A DNA stretch of 64,000 nucleotides from Sphingosinithalassobacter sp. CS137 (GCF_014334115.1 NZ_CP060494.1:1332501-1396500); one strand, 5' to 3'; shown: positions 38,340-49,772, numbered from the stretch's first letter. Translations and numbers: made by a program. Notes: generated from the sequence alone by a model not told the origin.

Positions 38340-39941
38340 TCAGGCGCGCGCCGCCGGCCGGTGGGTTTCCTTCAACCCGAAGAAGGTGACGATCAGCGCC
38401 AGCGCGACCACCCCCATGGTGTACCACAGCCCGGCATAGGGATCGCCCGTGGTGGCGACGATATACTGGCTGATGAACGGCAGGAATCCGCCGAAATAGC
38501 CGGTGCCGACATGATAGGGGATCGACATCGAGCTGTAGCGGATGCGCGGCGGAAACATCTCGGCCAGCAGCGCCGCCACCGGGCCGAAGGTGGCGCCCGA
38601 CAGCGCGCTGAGCGCGACGATCGCGGCGAGAATCACCAGGATGTTGCCGACCGGCGGGACCACCGGCGAGAGATCGTAGCCCGCGGCGGCGAGCGCGGTA
38701 TCGAGCGCCTCGGGCCGGGTATCGGCGATCGGCCTGCCGCCGATCGTCACATCGACGTCGGACGCGCCGGCCGTGGTGTAGGCGATCCCCTTTTTCGAGA
38801 AATAGTCGAGCAGCCGCCCGCATTCGCCGGCCTGTACCGAAGCGAAGGGATCATAGCCGCATTGCGGACCCGAGACGACCACCGGGGCGCGCTGCGCGGC
38901 GGCGGCGAGCCCCGGATTGGCGACGCTGCCGATCAGCCAGAAGAGCGGGAAGAGCAGCAGCAGCGTAAGCGCATAGCCGATCACGATCGGCCGTTTGCGG
39001 CCGACCCGATCCGAGAACCAGCCGAACAGGATGAACCAGAACAGCCCGGCGAGCGCCCCGCCGCCGGTGACGAGCTGGGCCGTCGTCGCATCAACGCGCA
39101 TCGGCCCCTGAAGGAACGAGAGGACCGAGAACATCGCGGTGTACCAGATCACCGTCAGCCCCGCGGCGATGCCGAACAGCGCGACGAGCAGCCGCTTCCA
39201 GTTGCCCGGATAGGTGAAGCTTTCGACGAAGGGATTGGCCGCGGTTTCTCCGGCGGCGCGCATCTGCCGGAACACCGGGCTTTCGGAAAGCTTGAGCCGC
39301 ATCCACAGCGAGATCGCGAGCAGCAGGATCGAGAAGAGGAACGGCACCCGCCAGCCCCAATCGAGCCAGACATCGGCGAACAGCGCGCGCGCGATCAGCA
39401 CCACCGCGAGGCTGAGCACGAAGCCGCCCGCGACGCTCGCCTGGATGAAGCTGGTGTGGAACCCGGCCCTTCCCGGCGGCGAATGTTCGGCGACATAGAT
39501 GGCCGCGCCGCCATATTCGCCGCCCAGCGCCAGCCCCTGCGCGATGCGCAGCAGGATGATGAGCACCGGCGCCAGCGCGCCGATCGCGGCGTAGCCGGGA
39601 ATGAGGCCGATCCCCGCCGTCGCCACGCCCATCAGCGTGATCGTGACGAGGAAGGTGTATTTGCGCCCCATCCGATCGCCGAGATAGCCGAACAGGATCG
39701 CGCCGAGCGGCCGGAAGGCGAAGCCCACCGCAAAGGTGGCCCAGGCGAGCAACGTCGCCAGCACGTCGTTGCCCGAGGGGAAGAAGCTGGCCTGAAGAAT
39801 GCCCGAGGCAGTGAGCGTGCCCCAGATGAAGAAATCATACCATTCGAAGATGGTGCCGAGCGACGAAGCGCCGATCACCAGCTTCACGTCGTGCCGGGTC
39901 GGCTCGCCTTCCGGCACTGCGTCCGCCGCTGTCGTCCCCAT
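38340..39941 (-). CDS. MHS-family major facilitator transporter with periplasmic insertion
   Basis: 533 aa, longer than the usual ~430-450. Hallmarks: GTIFEWYDFFIWG near the N-terminus, GYLGDRMGRKYTFL, and FSDRVGRKRPIVIG before helix 8. Between late helices there is an extra hydrophilic stretch of about 90 residues (~340-430, with PQCGYDPFASVQAGECGRL). MHS proteins are proton symporters for metabolites such as ketoglutarate, proline-betaine or citrate; the substrate is not readable. A dispersed repeat lies upstream of the start. Confidence 0.9.
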   Translation of the reverse strand: MGTTAADAVPEGEPTRHDVKLVIGASSLGTIFEWYDFFIWGTLTASGILQASFFPSGNDVLATLLAWATFAVGFAFRPLGAILFGYLGDRMGRKYTFLVTITLMGVATAGIGLIPGYAAIGALAPVLIILLRIAQGLALGGEYGGAAIYVAEHSPPGRAGFHTSFIQASVAGGFVLSLAVVLIARALFADVWLDWGWRVPFLFSILLLAISLWMRLKLSESPVFRQMRAAGETAANPFVESFTYPGNWKRLLVALFGIAAGLTVIWYTAMFSVLSFLQGPMRVDATTAQLVTGGGALAGLFWFILFGWFSDRVGRKRPIVIGYALTLLLLFPLFWLIGSVANPGLAAAAQRAPVVVSGPQCGYDPFASVQAGECGRLLDYFSKKGIAYTTAGASDVDVTIGGRPIADTRPEALDTALAAAGYDLSPVVPPVGNILVILAAIVALSALSGATFGPVAALLAEMFPPRIRYSSMSIPYHVGTGYFGGFLPFISQYIVATTGDPYAGLWYTMGVVALALIVTFFGLKETHRPAARA

Positions 39942-40433
39942 CGCTCCCCCGCCCCGTCTTCCGTCGCCCCCGTTTGCCGCGGCCCCGCCGTTCGATCAGA
40001 AACGGCGGATTCGCGTCGAAGGTCGCACAAAGGTCGTACCTCCGCGCGCGTGCGCCCGCCTGCACGCCCGCGCGTGCGCATGCGCGAGGGGGGCAGGATA
40101 CAAGCGTGGCACAGGCCGGGGCCTGTAGGACAGCGATTTCTTCGCGGCGGGGCGGCGATTGTTGCGGAGGAGAGCGAGCGCGAAGTTCGGCAGCTTCGCG
40201 CCCCATTTTCGGTCGTTGAGCAAGACCACCGCTGATCCTGAAAGCCGACGTGCTGCGGATATTTGGCGAACCTACTCGGCGAGGCCGGAATGCGCTAACG
40301 CGCTCGCAATGACCGGACAGACCCGCACCGCTTATTCGCCGTTTCCCGTCATCGATCGCCAATCTGAGAAATCACTTGACGCGAGATGCCAGATTCGGGA
40401 ATTTGCTTGCGACCGCATAATAAAGGGCAGGCA
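39942..40433. other. 492-nt intergenic region upstream of the accessory cassette
   Basis: Holds full repeat copy 2 (40017-40140) next to the MHS gene, then unremarkable sequence up to 40300. Before the cassette start there is TTGACG at 40376-40381 and a small palindrome ATTC-GG-GAAT at 40393-40402. No gene is supported: the overlapping minus-strand frames are shadows. Confidence 0.6.
40017..40140 (-). repeat. Dispersed intergenic repeat, full copy 2
   Basis: Reads on the minus strand as GAAATCGCTGTCCTACA (core complement at 40124-40135), then ACAGGCCCCGGCCTGT, a short palindrome, TATCCTGCC, a G/C-alternating section, and CGCGCGGAGGTACGACC to a second GACCTTCG. Same block order as copy 1 at 8226-8355. 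Confidence 0.85.
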
Positions 40434-41102
40434 ATGGTTCCGTTTCAGCAGCTTCTCGACGAAGCGTTTCCCCCCAGCACCGACTTGGCGCTGGTGCGGT
40501 CAGTGGCTCAGGCGATCGCGCTGGCTGGCGACGTGATGGAGAACGAGCCATTCCTCAAGTCGCTGATCGGTGCGGACATAAGGGGTCATATCCGCCGCGC
40601 CGCCGTCCTGTTCAGTGTGCACGAGGGCTGCAAAGCTGGCGACCTGCCGTTCGCATCGGCGATGACGCGGATGCCGTTGGGCGGCGGTCACTGGGTCGAG
40701 CTGCGGTCGGGACCGTTCCGGGCCCACGTATGCCGGACGGATGGCCCGGTGGCATTCCCCGAGGAGACGCCCACCCGCCAGGATCAGCGTCTGAGTAACC
40801 AACTGGAACTGTTCGATCCGGATCCCGTCGTCGTGCCGTTTCGCGCCCCGTCTCCGCAAGAGATGTATGCCTGGTTAACCTTCGGCGCCAACGGATCCGA
40901 TCTTGCACACCTATGCTGGGGTATGCCCGAAGCTGGGCGCAACAGCTGGCTTGCGCGCACGAACGTGCTGAGCCGCCTGCGACCGATCGAGGCCGTTCCG
41001 GTCGAGGTGCCTGCGCCCGCCGTCGTGCTTCGTTTCCGTGACCATATTGAGGAAGCGCTGCGCAAGGACGAAGACGAGTCGACTTCCGACGCCGAATCCT
41101 GA
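40434..41102 (+). CDS. Unknown protein, first gene of the XRE-ImmA cassette
   Basis: 222 aa from the ATG at 40434, preceded by AAGGGCAGG. No signal peptide, no membrane helix. The middle has a compact beta-like region (GGGHWVELRSGPFRAHVCRTDG) and a segment RLSNQLELFDPDPVVVPFRAPSP; the C-terminus is acidic (EDESTSDAES). I do not recognise a family. It is 14 bp upstream of, and surely co-transcribed with, an XRE-ImmA/IrrE gene, so it may be the effector or the target that this regulator-protease controls. Confidence 0.7.
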   Translation: MVPFQQLLDEAFPPSTDLALVRSVAQAIALAGDVMENEPFLKSLIGADIRGHIRRAAVLFSVHEGCKAGDLPFASAMTRMPLGGGHWVELRSGPFRAHVCRTDGPVAFPEETPTRQDQRLSNQLELFDPDPVVVPFRAPSPQEMYAWLTFGANGSDLAHLCWGMPEAGRNSWLARTNVLSRLRPIEAVPVEVPAPAVVLRFRDHIEEALRKDEDESTSDAES

Positions 41103-41116
41103 CTGCAGGTAACGTA

Positions 41117-42289
41117 ATGAGCAACAATCGCGGTGCTCCGGTCTCGGCCGGAGCCAAACCGATTCCGGAACGGATCAGGGAAGCCCGGGAAGCCCGCGGG
41201 TTCACCGGCGAAGCCTTCGCCGATGCCATCGGCGTCAGCCGGCAGGCAGTTGCGCAGTTCGAGACCGGACAAGCGTCGCCCAGCGGCGAGACGATGAGCA
41301 GGATTATCGCCGAGACCGGTCAGCCGATCTCGTTCTTTACCAGCCTACCGCCGCGTGCGGGCGAGCCGCGTGCGCCGTTCTTCCGCAGCTTGAAGCGAAT
41401 GGAGCAGCATCATCGCCGTCGTATCGTCCGGCGCATGCAGTGGGTGGGGGACATCGGCACTCTGCTCGAACGCTTCATCGCCTTGCCAGCCGTGAACTTC
41501 CCCAGCCTAGAGTTCGACGCCGAGCACGGCGACGACGATGACATCGAGTGCGCGGCCGAGCGGCTTCGCGACCATTGGGGTTTGGGCCGTGGCCCTATTC
41601 GCAACCTTGGCGCCACCATGGAGGCGAATGGTGTTCTGCTGGTGCGCGAACCGGTGCGGTGCCAAGACATGGATGCGGTGAGCTGCTGGATTGGCGGTCG
41701 TCCGATCGTCCTGATGTCCGAGGAGGTGCTCGGGGGACCGCGTGACCTGTTCAACCTCGCTCACGAACTCGCTCACCTGGTGCTTCACCCCGACGTCGAG
41801 GTTAGCAGCTCGAACCTCGATATGATTGAGAAGCAGGCCAACCGCTTTGCTAGCGCGTTCCTGCTTCCGCGCGAAACGTTCAGCCGCGAGGTGCTCGGCA
41901 GCTCGATCGCCTACTTCAAGACGCTGAAGGCGCGCTGGGGTGTGTCGATCGCATCGATGGCCTATCGCAGCCGGGATCTGGGAATCCTTTCCGAGAACCA
42001 GTATTCCTACCTGTTCCGACAGATGAACAGCCTGCGCATCCGCAAGGTCGAGCCGCTCGACGACGCGTTTCCGGTCAACCGGCCGACGATGCTCGCCGAA
42101 GGCCTGCGGATGCTGGTCGAGCATGGGGTCTACACGCGCGCGCAGATTGAGGCATCTCTTGGGCTGAACCTGCGCGATGTTGAGGGGCTGGCGAGCCTGC
42201 CGGCGGGCTATTTGGACCAGCGAGTGGTGCCTATCCGGCTGAAGGCCGCCTTCGCGCCGGACGTTTGCATGGACCATGAATTGGGCTAG
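41117..42289 (+). CDS. XRE-family regulator fused to ImmA/IrrE metallopeptidase
   Basis: 390 aa. N-terminal helix-turn-helix (~16-70: RIREAREARGFTGEAFADAIGVSRQAVAQFE), then a metallopeptidase domain with HELAHLVLH (HExxH at 216-220) and a downstream acidic helix (MIEKQANRFASAFLLP) that supplies the third zinc ligand. Proteins of this build regulate integrative elements, phage or toxin-antitoxin modules by cleaving a repressor. Here the partner is the unknown 222-aa protein upstream. Confidence 0.88.
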   Translation: MSNNRGAPVSAGAKPIPERIREAREARGFTGEAFADAIGVSRQAVAQFETGQASPSGETMSRIIAETGQPISFFTSLPPRAGEPRAPFFRSLKRMEQHHRRRIVRRMQWVGDIGTLLERFIALPAVNFPSLEFDAEHGDDDDIECAAERLRDHWGLGRGPIRNLGATMEANGVLLVREPVRCQDMDAVSCWIGGRPIVLMSEEVLGGPRDLFNLAHELAHLVLHPDVEVSSSNLDMIEKQANRFASAFLLPRETFSREVLGSSIAYFKTLKARWGVSIASMAYRSRDLGILSENQYSYLFRQMNSLRIRKVEPLDDAFPVNRPTMLAEGLRMLVEHGVYTRAQIEASLGLNLRDVEGLASLPAGYLDQRVVPIRLKAAFAPDVCMDHELG

Positions 42290-42528
42290 CGTGCTGAGGC
42301 GCCCGGTCAGGGCAGGAGGTAACCGAACGTCCGCTAACGCGCACTTCAGCCGAGGAACTGCTAGTCCGCTCCCAGCCCACCTCCGGCCGCTCGATCAACA
42401 GCCGTGAACCTCTCCATCGGATGACAGCTTTCCGCGATCGCCTCTCGATCATCCGTTCACTCCCCCTCCCCAAAGCCAATCACCAACCGCCGCTTTGCCT
42501 GCCGCTCCCCAGCGGCTAGGCGGTGGCG

Positions 42529-43710
42529 ATGACGACGCCGCCCTCCTTCGACGCGGTCGTGCTCGGTGCGGGCGCAGCAGGGCTGCTGTGCGCGGCGAGC
42601 GCGGGGCAACGCGGGCGGCGGGTGCTGCTGGTCGATCATAATCGCGCGGCCGGCGCCAAGATCCTGATTTCGGGCGGCGGGCGGTGCAATTTCACCAATC
42701 TGGGCACTGCGCCCGACCGGTTCCTGTCGGCCAACCGCCATTTCGCCAAATCGGCGCTCAGCCGCTACACTCCCGCCGATTTCCTGGCGCTGGTCGAGCG
42801 GCACGGCATCGCCTGGCACGAGAAGACGCTGGGCCAGCTGTTCTGCGACGGATCGGCGCGGCAGATCGTCGCCATGCTGCACGACGAATGCGCGCGCGGC
42901 GGCGTGGAACTGGCGCTGGGCACGCCCATCGGCGCGGTCGAGCATGGCGACGGACTGTTCCGCGTGACGCTGGACGGCCGCACGGTTGCCGCGCCGTCGC
43001 TGGTGATCGCGACCGGCGGCCCTTCGATCCCGAAGCTCGGCGCGAGCGGCTTCGCCTATGATCTCGCCCGCCGCTTCGGGCTGAAAGTGATCGAGCCGCG
43101 CCCGGCGCTGGTGCCGCTGACGCTGGGCGCCGACGAAACGCTGTTCCGCACGCTTTCGGGCGTTGCCGCGCCGGTGATCGCATCGGCGGGCAAGGCGCGG
43201 TTCGCCGAGGCCGCGCTGTTCACCCATCGCGGGCTTTCGGGCCCGGCGATCCTGCAGGTCTCGTCCTATTGGCGGCATGGCGAGCGCATCGGCGTGGATT
43301 TCGTGCCGGGGCGCGCGCCGGGCTGGCTGCGCGGGGCGAAACGCGCGAACCCGCGCGCGACGCTGCGCAGCACGCTGGCCCGCGAGCTGCCCGAGCGGCT
43401 GGCGGAGACGTTGGCGGACCGGCTGGCGCTGGGCGGCGAGCTCGCCAACCTCCGCGATCAGGCGCTGGCGGAGGCCGAAGCGGCGCTTGCCGACTGGCAT
43501 TTCCACCCGAACGGCACCGAAGGCTTCGCCAAGGCCGAAGTGACGGTGGGCGGGATCAGCACCGCCGAGCTTTCATCGCAGACGATGGCGGCGAAGCGGG
43601 TGCCGGGGCTGTATGCGATCGGCGAGGCAGTGGACGTCACCGGCTGGCTGGGCGGCTATAATTTCCAATGGGCCTGGGCGAGCGGATGGGCGGCCGCGCA
43701 GGCGCTGTGA
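42529..43710 (+). CDS. FAD-dependent oxidoreductase (HI0933/BaiN family)
   Basis: 393 aa from the ATG at 42529 (GTG 42523 is the alternative). Rossmann GxGxxG in VVLGAGAAGLLCAASAG, then GAKILISGGGRCNFTN, a family hallmark, and GLYAIGEAVDVTGWLGGYNFQWAWASGWAAA near the end. Members are flavoproteins of unclear substrate in most bacteria. No functional link with neighbours is apparent. Confidence 0.9.
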   Translation: MTTPPSFDAVVLGAGAAGLLCAASAGQRGRRVLLVDHNRAAGAKILISGGGRCNFTNLGTAPDRFLSANRHFAKSALSRYTPADFLALVERHGIAWHEKTLGQLFCDGSARQIVAMLHDECARGGVELALGTPIGAVEHGDGLFRVTLDGRTVAAPSLVIATGGPSIPKLGASGFAYDLARRFGLKVIEPRPALVPLTLGADETLFRTLSGVAAPVIASAGKARFAEAALFTHRGLSGPAILQVSSYWRHGERIGVDFVPGRAPGWLRGAKRANPRATLRSTLARELPERLAETLADRLALGGELANLRDQALAEAEAALADWHFHPNGTEGFAKAEVTVGGISTAELSSQTMAAKRVPGLYAIGEAVDVTGWLGGYNFQWAWASGWAAAQAL

Positions 43711-43750
43711 CTCGGCGGCGGCGCGGACGGCTGGCCCGGCTCCGAGTGAC

Positions 43751-46435
<2,685 letters not shown>

Positions 46436-46449
46436 TTCATTCCTCAATT

Positions 46450-46566
46450 CCCCCTCCCGCCTGCCGGAGGGGGTAAGGGGGTGGGCGCCCGGCCCATTAC
46501 AATCGGTATCGCTTGTGGAGAGCGCGTGCCCACTCCCCGCCCCCCCCCGCGCGCGGGAGGGGGAGA
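46450..46566 (-). repeat. CCCTCCC/GGGAGGG hairpin repeat between the MetH halves
   Basis: CCCCCTCC...GGAGGGGG (46450-46473) forms a hairpin, followed by about 60 nt of spacer and a second G/C run with nine C and a CGCGCGCGGGAGGGGG end (46540-46563). Same repeat type as at 29029 and 47632. It lies exactly at the boundary of the two MetH coding halves. Confidence 0.7.
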
Positions 46567-46567
46567 A

Positions 46568-47614
46568 TCACGCTGCCATGGTGAACGGCTCCAGCCCCGC
46601 CAGCCGCGTCCGCACCGGCACCTGGGGCAGCGTGCGCGGCGGCAGGCCCTTAACTGCCGCTGCGATCGCCGCGATGTGATCCGGGGTCGATCCGCAACAG
46701 CCGCCGAGGATGTTGACCTGCCCCGCATCGGCCCAGCGCCTGACCAGCCCGGCGGTCGTGTCGGGCGCCTCGTCATAGGCGCCGAGCTCGTTGGGCAGTC
46801 CCGCGTTGGGATAGACCATGATCAGCGTGTCGCACGTCTTCGCCAGCGTCGCCACGTGCGGGCGCAGCTGCTCGGCGCCGAACGAGCAGTTGAGGCCGAT
46901 CGTCAGCGGCCGTGCGTGCCGCACCGCGTGCCAGAACGCCTCGACCGTGTGGCCCGAGAGATTGCGCCCCGACAGATCGGTGAGCGTCATCGACATCATG
47001 ATCGGCACGTCGCGGCCCAGTGCCTGTTCGGCTTCGAGCACCGCCTTGATGCCGGCCTTGGCATTGAGCGTATCGAACACCGTCTCGATCAGGATGAAGT
47101 CGGCACCGCCCTCGAGCAACGCATCGGTCTGCTCGCGATACACCTCCTTGAGATGGTCGAAATCGATCTCGCGATAGCCGGGATCGTTCACGTCCGGCGA
47201 GAGCGACAACGTCTTGTTGGTCGGCCCGATCGCACCGGCGACGAAACGGGGGCGCCCGTCGCGCGCCTGGAATGCGTCCGCCGCGGCGCGGGCGATGCGG
47301 GCGGATTCGACGTTGATCTCGCGGACGAGATGCTCGGCGCCGTAATCGGCCTGGCTGATGCGATTGGCCGAGAAGGTGTTGGTCGAGACGATATCCGATC
47401 CGGCATCGAGATAGGCGCGCGTGATCGTGTCCGGCACCTCGGGCTTCGTGATCGCGAGGATATCGTTGTTGCCCTTCTGATCGTGGCCGAGGCCGAGGTC
47501 GCCGGCGTAATCGGCTTCCTTGAGGCCCCAGTTCTGGATCTCGGTGCCAAAGGCGCCGTCGGTGAGCAGGATGCGCTGCGCGGCCTGTTCGAGGAGGGTT
47601 TCGCGTGGAGTCAT
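46568..47614 (-). CDS. metH: Homocysteine S-methyltransferase domain of split MetH
   Basis: 348 aa, the N-terminal homocysteine-binding barrel of MetH. Starts MTPRETLLEQAAQRILLTDGAFGTEIQNWG, includes DILAITKPEVPDTITRAYLDAGSDIVSTNTF, IGLNCSFGAEQLRPH with a zinc-ligand Cys, and ILGGCCGSTPDHI with two more zinc Cys. Works together with the downstream B12 part. The 133-nt gap is filled by a hairpin repeat. Confidence 0.94.
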   Translation of the reverse strand: MTPRETLLEQAAQRILLTDGAFGTEIQNWGLKEADYAGDLGLGHDQKGNNDILAITKPEVPDTITRAYLDAGSDIVSTNTFSANRISQADYGAEHLVREINVESARIARAAADAFQARDGRPRFVAGAIGPTNKTLSLSPDVNDPGYREIDFDHLKEVYREQTDALLEGGADFILIETVFDTLNAKAGIKAVLEAEQALGRDVPIMMSMTLTDLSGRNLSGHTVEAFWHAVRHARPLTIGLNCSFGAEQLRPHVATLAKTCDTLIMVYPNAGLPNELGAYDEAPDTTAGLVRRWADAGQVNILGGCCGSTPDHIAAIAAAVKGLPPRTLPQVPVRTRLAGLEPFTMAA

Positions 47615-47627
47615 CGTCTTTCGTTCC

Positions 47628-47729
47628 TTCTCCCCTCCCGCATGCGGGAGGGGTCGGGGGAGGGCTTGTCGGTCGGCGGGCGCGGGAGGACAGGCCCTCC
47701 GCTAACCCTTTCCGCAAGCGGGAGGGGGA
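47628..47729 (-). repeat. CCCTCCC/GGGAGGG multi-hairpin repeat before the MetH barrel gene
   Basis: CCCCTCCCGC/GCGGGAGGGG forms a perfect 10-bp stem (47632-47653). GAGGGCTTGTC and GACAGGCCCTC form an outer long-range stem (47660-47700). CCCTTTCCGC/GCGGGAGGG forms a third (47706-47726). The order suggests a composite element that also appears, in part, at 46450 and 29029. Confidence 0.75.
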
Positions 47730-48671
47730 CTAAGCCGCCGCGGCTTCCGTCCCCGCCTTCGGCCGCAGGCCGAGCAGGTGGCAAATGGCGTAGCTGAGCT
47801 CGGCGCGATTGAGCGTGTAGAAGTGCAGCGTCCGCACGCCGCCGGCATAGAGCTTGCGGCACAGCTCGGCAGCGATCGTCGCCGAAACGAGCTGGCGCGC
47901 GGCGGGATGATCGTCGAGCCCCTCGAACAGCCGATCCATCCACGGCGGGATCTGAGCGCCGCAGAGACCCGCGAACTTGCGCGTCTGGGCGACGCTGGAG
48001 ACCGGCAATATCCCCGGCACGATCTCCGCACCGATTCCTGCCGCAGCCACATCGTCGCGGAAGCGGAAGAAACATTCCGGCGTGAAGAAGAACTGGCTGA
48101 TCGCGCGGGTCGCGCCGGCATCCAGCTTGCGCTTCAGATTGTCGATATCGGCGGCGCGATTGGCCGAATCCGGATGCACTTCGGGATAGGCGGCGACCGA
48201 GATCTCGAACGGATGCAGCTTCTTCAGCCCCGCGACCAGCTCGGCGGCATTGGCATAGCCCTGGGGATGCGCCTCGAACTTCGCACCCAGCACCGGCGGG
48301 TCGCCGCGCAGCGCGACGATGTGGCGGATGCCCGCGGCCCAATATTCCTCGGCGACCTGATCGATCTCGTCCCGCGTCGCTTCGACACAGGTGAGATGCG
48401 CGGCGGCGGAGAGCGGCGTTTCGCGCTGGATGCGCGCGACCGTGGCGTGCGTGCGCTCGCGCGTCGAGCCGCCCGCGCCATAGGTGACCGAGACGAAACG
48501 GGGAGCGAGCGGCGCCAGCGTCTGCACCGATTCCCACAGCGTCGCTTCCATCTTCTCGTTCTTCGGCGGGAAGAATTCGAACGAAACCTCCAGATCGCCG
48601 GCAACATCGGCGAAAAGCGGTGCATCGAGCGCACGACGCGCCTCTTCGAGCTGATTCACCGTGATACTCAT
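47730..48671 (-). CDS. metF: Methylenetetrahydrofolate reductase
   Basis: 313 aa flavoprotein. N-terminal SFEFFPPKNEKMEATLWESV with the catalytic Glu, THLTCVEAT-like AAHLTCVEATRDEI, IRHIVALRGDPP, and YPEVHPDS. Reduces methylene-THF to methyl-THF, the methyl donor for the adjacent MetH. Start overlaps the ArsR-methyltransferase stop by ATGA. Confidence 0.96.
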   Translation of the reverse strand: MSITVNQLEEARRALDAPLFADVAGDLEVSFEFFPPKNEKMEATLWESVQTLAPLAPRFVSVTYGAGGSTRERTHATVARIQRETPLSAAAHLTCVEATRDEIDQVAEEYWAAGIRHIVALRGDPPVLGAKFEAHPQGYANAAELVAGLKKLHPFEISVAAYPEVHPDSANRAADIDNLKRKLDAGATRAISQFFFTPECFFRFRDDVAAAGIGAEIVPGILPVSSVAQTRKFAGLCGAQIPPWMDRLFEGLDDHPAARQLVSATIAAELCRKLYAGGVRTLHFYTLNRAELSYAICHLLGLRPKAGTEAAAA

Positions 48672-49657
48672 GCCGCCTTCACCTCCTTGATACCCTCGGC
48701 GTCGCGCACTCCCGGTTTGCGCCCCAGCCAGAGCTTCACCGTCAGTTCGCCGCCTTCGAGCGTCTCGATCACTGCCGGAGCAAGGCCGTTCGCCCTGAAC
48801 CAGCCCAGAATCTGTTCATCCGAAAAGCCGAGCCGCGCATGCGCGTCGCGCGCGCGCAATTCCTCGCGCTCGTGCGGCGCGAAATCGGCGATCAGCAGCC
48901 GCCCGCCCGGCGCGAGCACGCGCGTCGCCTCGGCGATCGCCGCGCCGGGCTGCTGCGCGAAATGGAGCACATGGTGCAGGATCGCGACGTCCGCGCCGCC
49001 GTCGCCGAGCGGCAGCGCGTAGAGATCGGCCTGGCGCAGCTCGGTGTTGTCGAGCCCGCGTTCGGAGAGCTTGGCGCGCGCGAGCCGCAGCATTTCCGAC
49101 GAGCGATCGATCCCCAGCGCATGTTCGGCACGCGGACCGAACAGCTCGAGCATCCGCCCGGTGCCGGTGCCGATGTCGATCAACCGGCCGAGCGAGACAT
49201 TCCCCTCCGGCGCGTCGAGCCCGAGCGTGCGGCCCATGGTCGCTTCGACTTCGCTCTCGGCGACGTGGAGCGACCGGATCGCATCCCAGTCACCGGCATG
49301 TTCCTCGAACCATTGCGCCGCCGCTGCCGCGCGATCCGCGCGCACGGCGGCGAGACGGGCATTATCGGCAACCGCCCAATGATCGGGCTCCTGCTCGGCC
49401 CAGCAATCGAGCGCCGCGAGCATCGGCGCAACTCGATCGCGATCGCCGAGCGCGACGAACACCCAGCTTCCTTCCTTGCGCCGTTCGGCGAGGCCGGCAT
49501 CGACGAGGATCTTCACATGGCGCGAGACGCGCGGCTGGCTCTGCCCCAGCACCTGGGCCAGCTCGCCGACCGACAGCTCCATCGATCGCAACAGCGCGAG
49601 AATGCGCAGCCGCGTCGAATCGGCCAGGGCACGGAAGATTTCGAGAGCTGTCGTCAT
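48668..49657 (-). CDS. ArsR-family regulator fused to SAM methyltransferase
   Basis: 329 aa. N-terminal winged helix (~1-85: ALADSTRLRILALLRSMELSVGELAQVLGQSQPRVSRHVKIL), then a class I methyltransferase (VSLGRLIDIGTGTGRMLELFG at ~155-175, and the ARAKLSERGL region). SAH- or SAM-responsive regulators of this type (SahR-like) control methionine-cycle genes in other Proteobacteria; its position at the head of metF-metH and the palindrome just upstream support that role. Translationally coupled to metF. Confidence 0.9.
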   Translation of the reverse strand: MTTALEIFRALADSTRLRILALLRSMELSVGELAQVLGQSQPRVSRHVKILVDAGLAERRKEGSWVFVALGDRDRVAPMLAALDCWAEQEPDHWAVADNARLAAVRADRAAAAAQWFEEHAGDWDAIRSLHVAESEVEATMGRTLGLDAPEGNVSLGRLIDIGTGTGRMLELFGPRAEHALGIDRSSEMLRLARAKLSERGLDNTELRQADLYALPLGDGGADVAILHHVLHFAQQPGAAIAEATRVLAPGGRLLIADFAPHEREELRARDAHARLGFSDEQILGWFRANGLAPAVIETLEGGELTVKLWLGRKPGVRDAEGIKEVKAA

Positions 49658-49666
49658 TGGCTTAGA

Positions 49667-49688
49667 GATATAAAGATGTCTTTATATC
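49667..49688. promoter_or_regulatory. 22-bp palindromic operator upstream of the ArsR-methyltransferase gene
   Basis: Perfect inverted repeat: GATATAAAGA, two-base spacer, TCTTTATATC. It begins 10 bp upstream of the ATG on the minus strand and is a strikingly A/T-rich island in G/C-rich surroundings. ArsR-type regulators bind palindromes of this shape, so autoregulation of the whole methionine operon is inferred. Confidence 0.75.
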
Positions 49689-49743
49689 GGGTCAACGAGC
49701 AGCGCGGCTTGCGCGGCGGCGGCGGCTTGGTTAGCGCTGGCAC

Positions 49744-49772
49744 GTGCAGCTTCGCCTGCACCACCAAGGAGG
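49744..49772 (+). promoter_or_regulatory. Hairpin just before a strong ribosome binding site
   Basis: GTGCAG (49744-49749) and CTGCAC (49756-49761) form a stem with a 6-base loop. AAGGAGG follows at 49766-49772, and the ATG is at 49783. The hairpin could modulate translation of the small lipoprotein, but the evidence is only structural. Confidence 0.35.
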
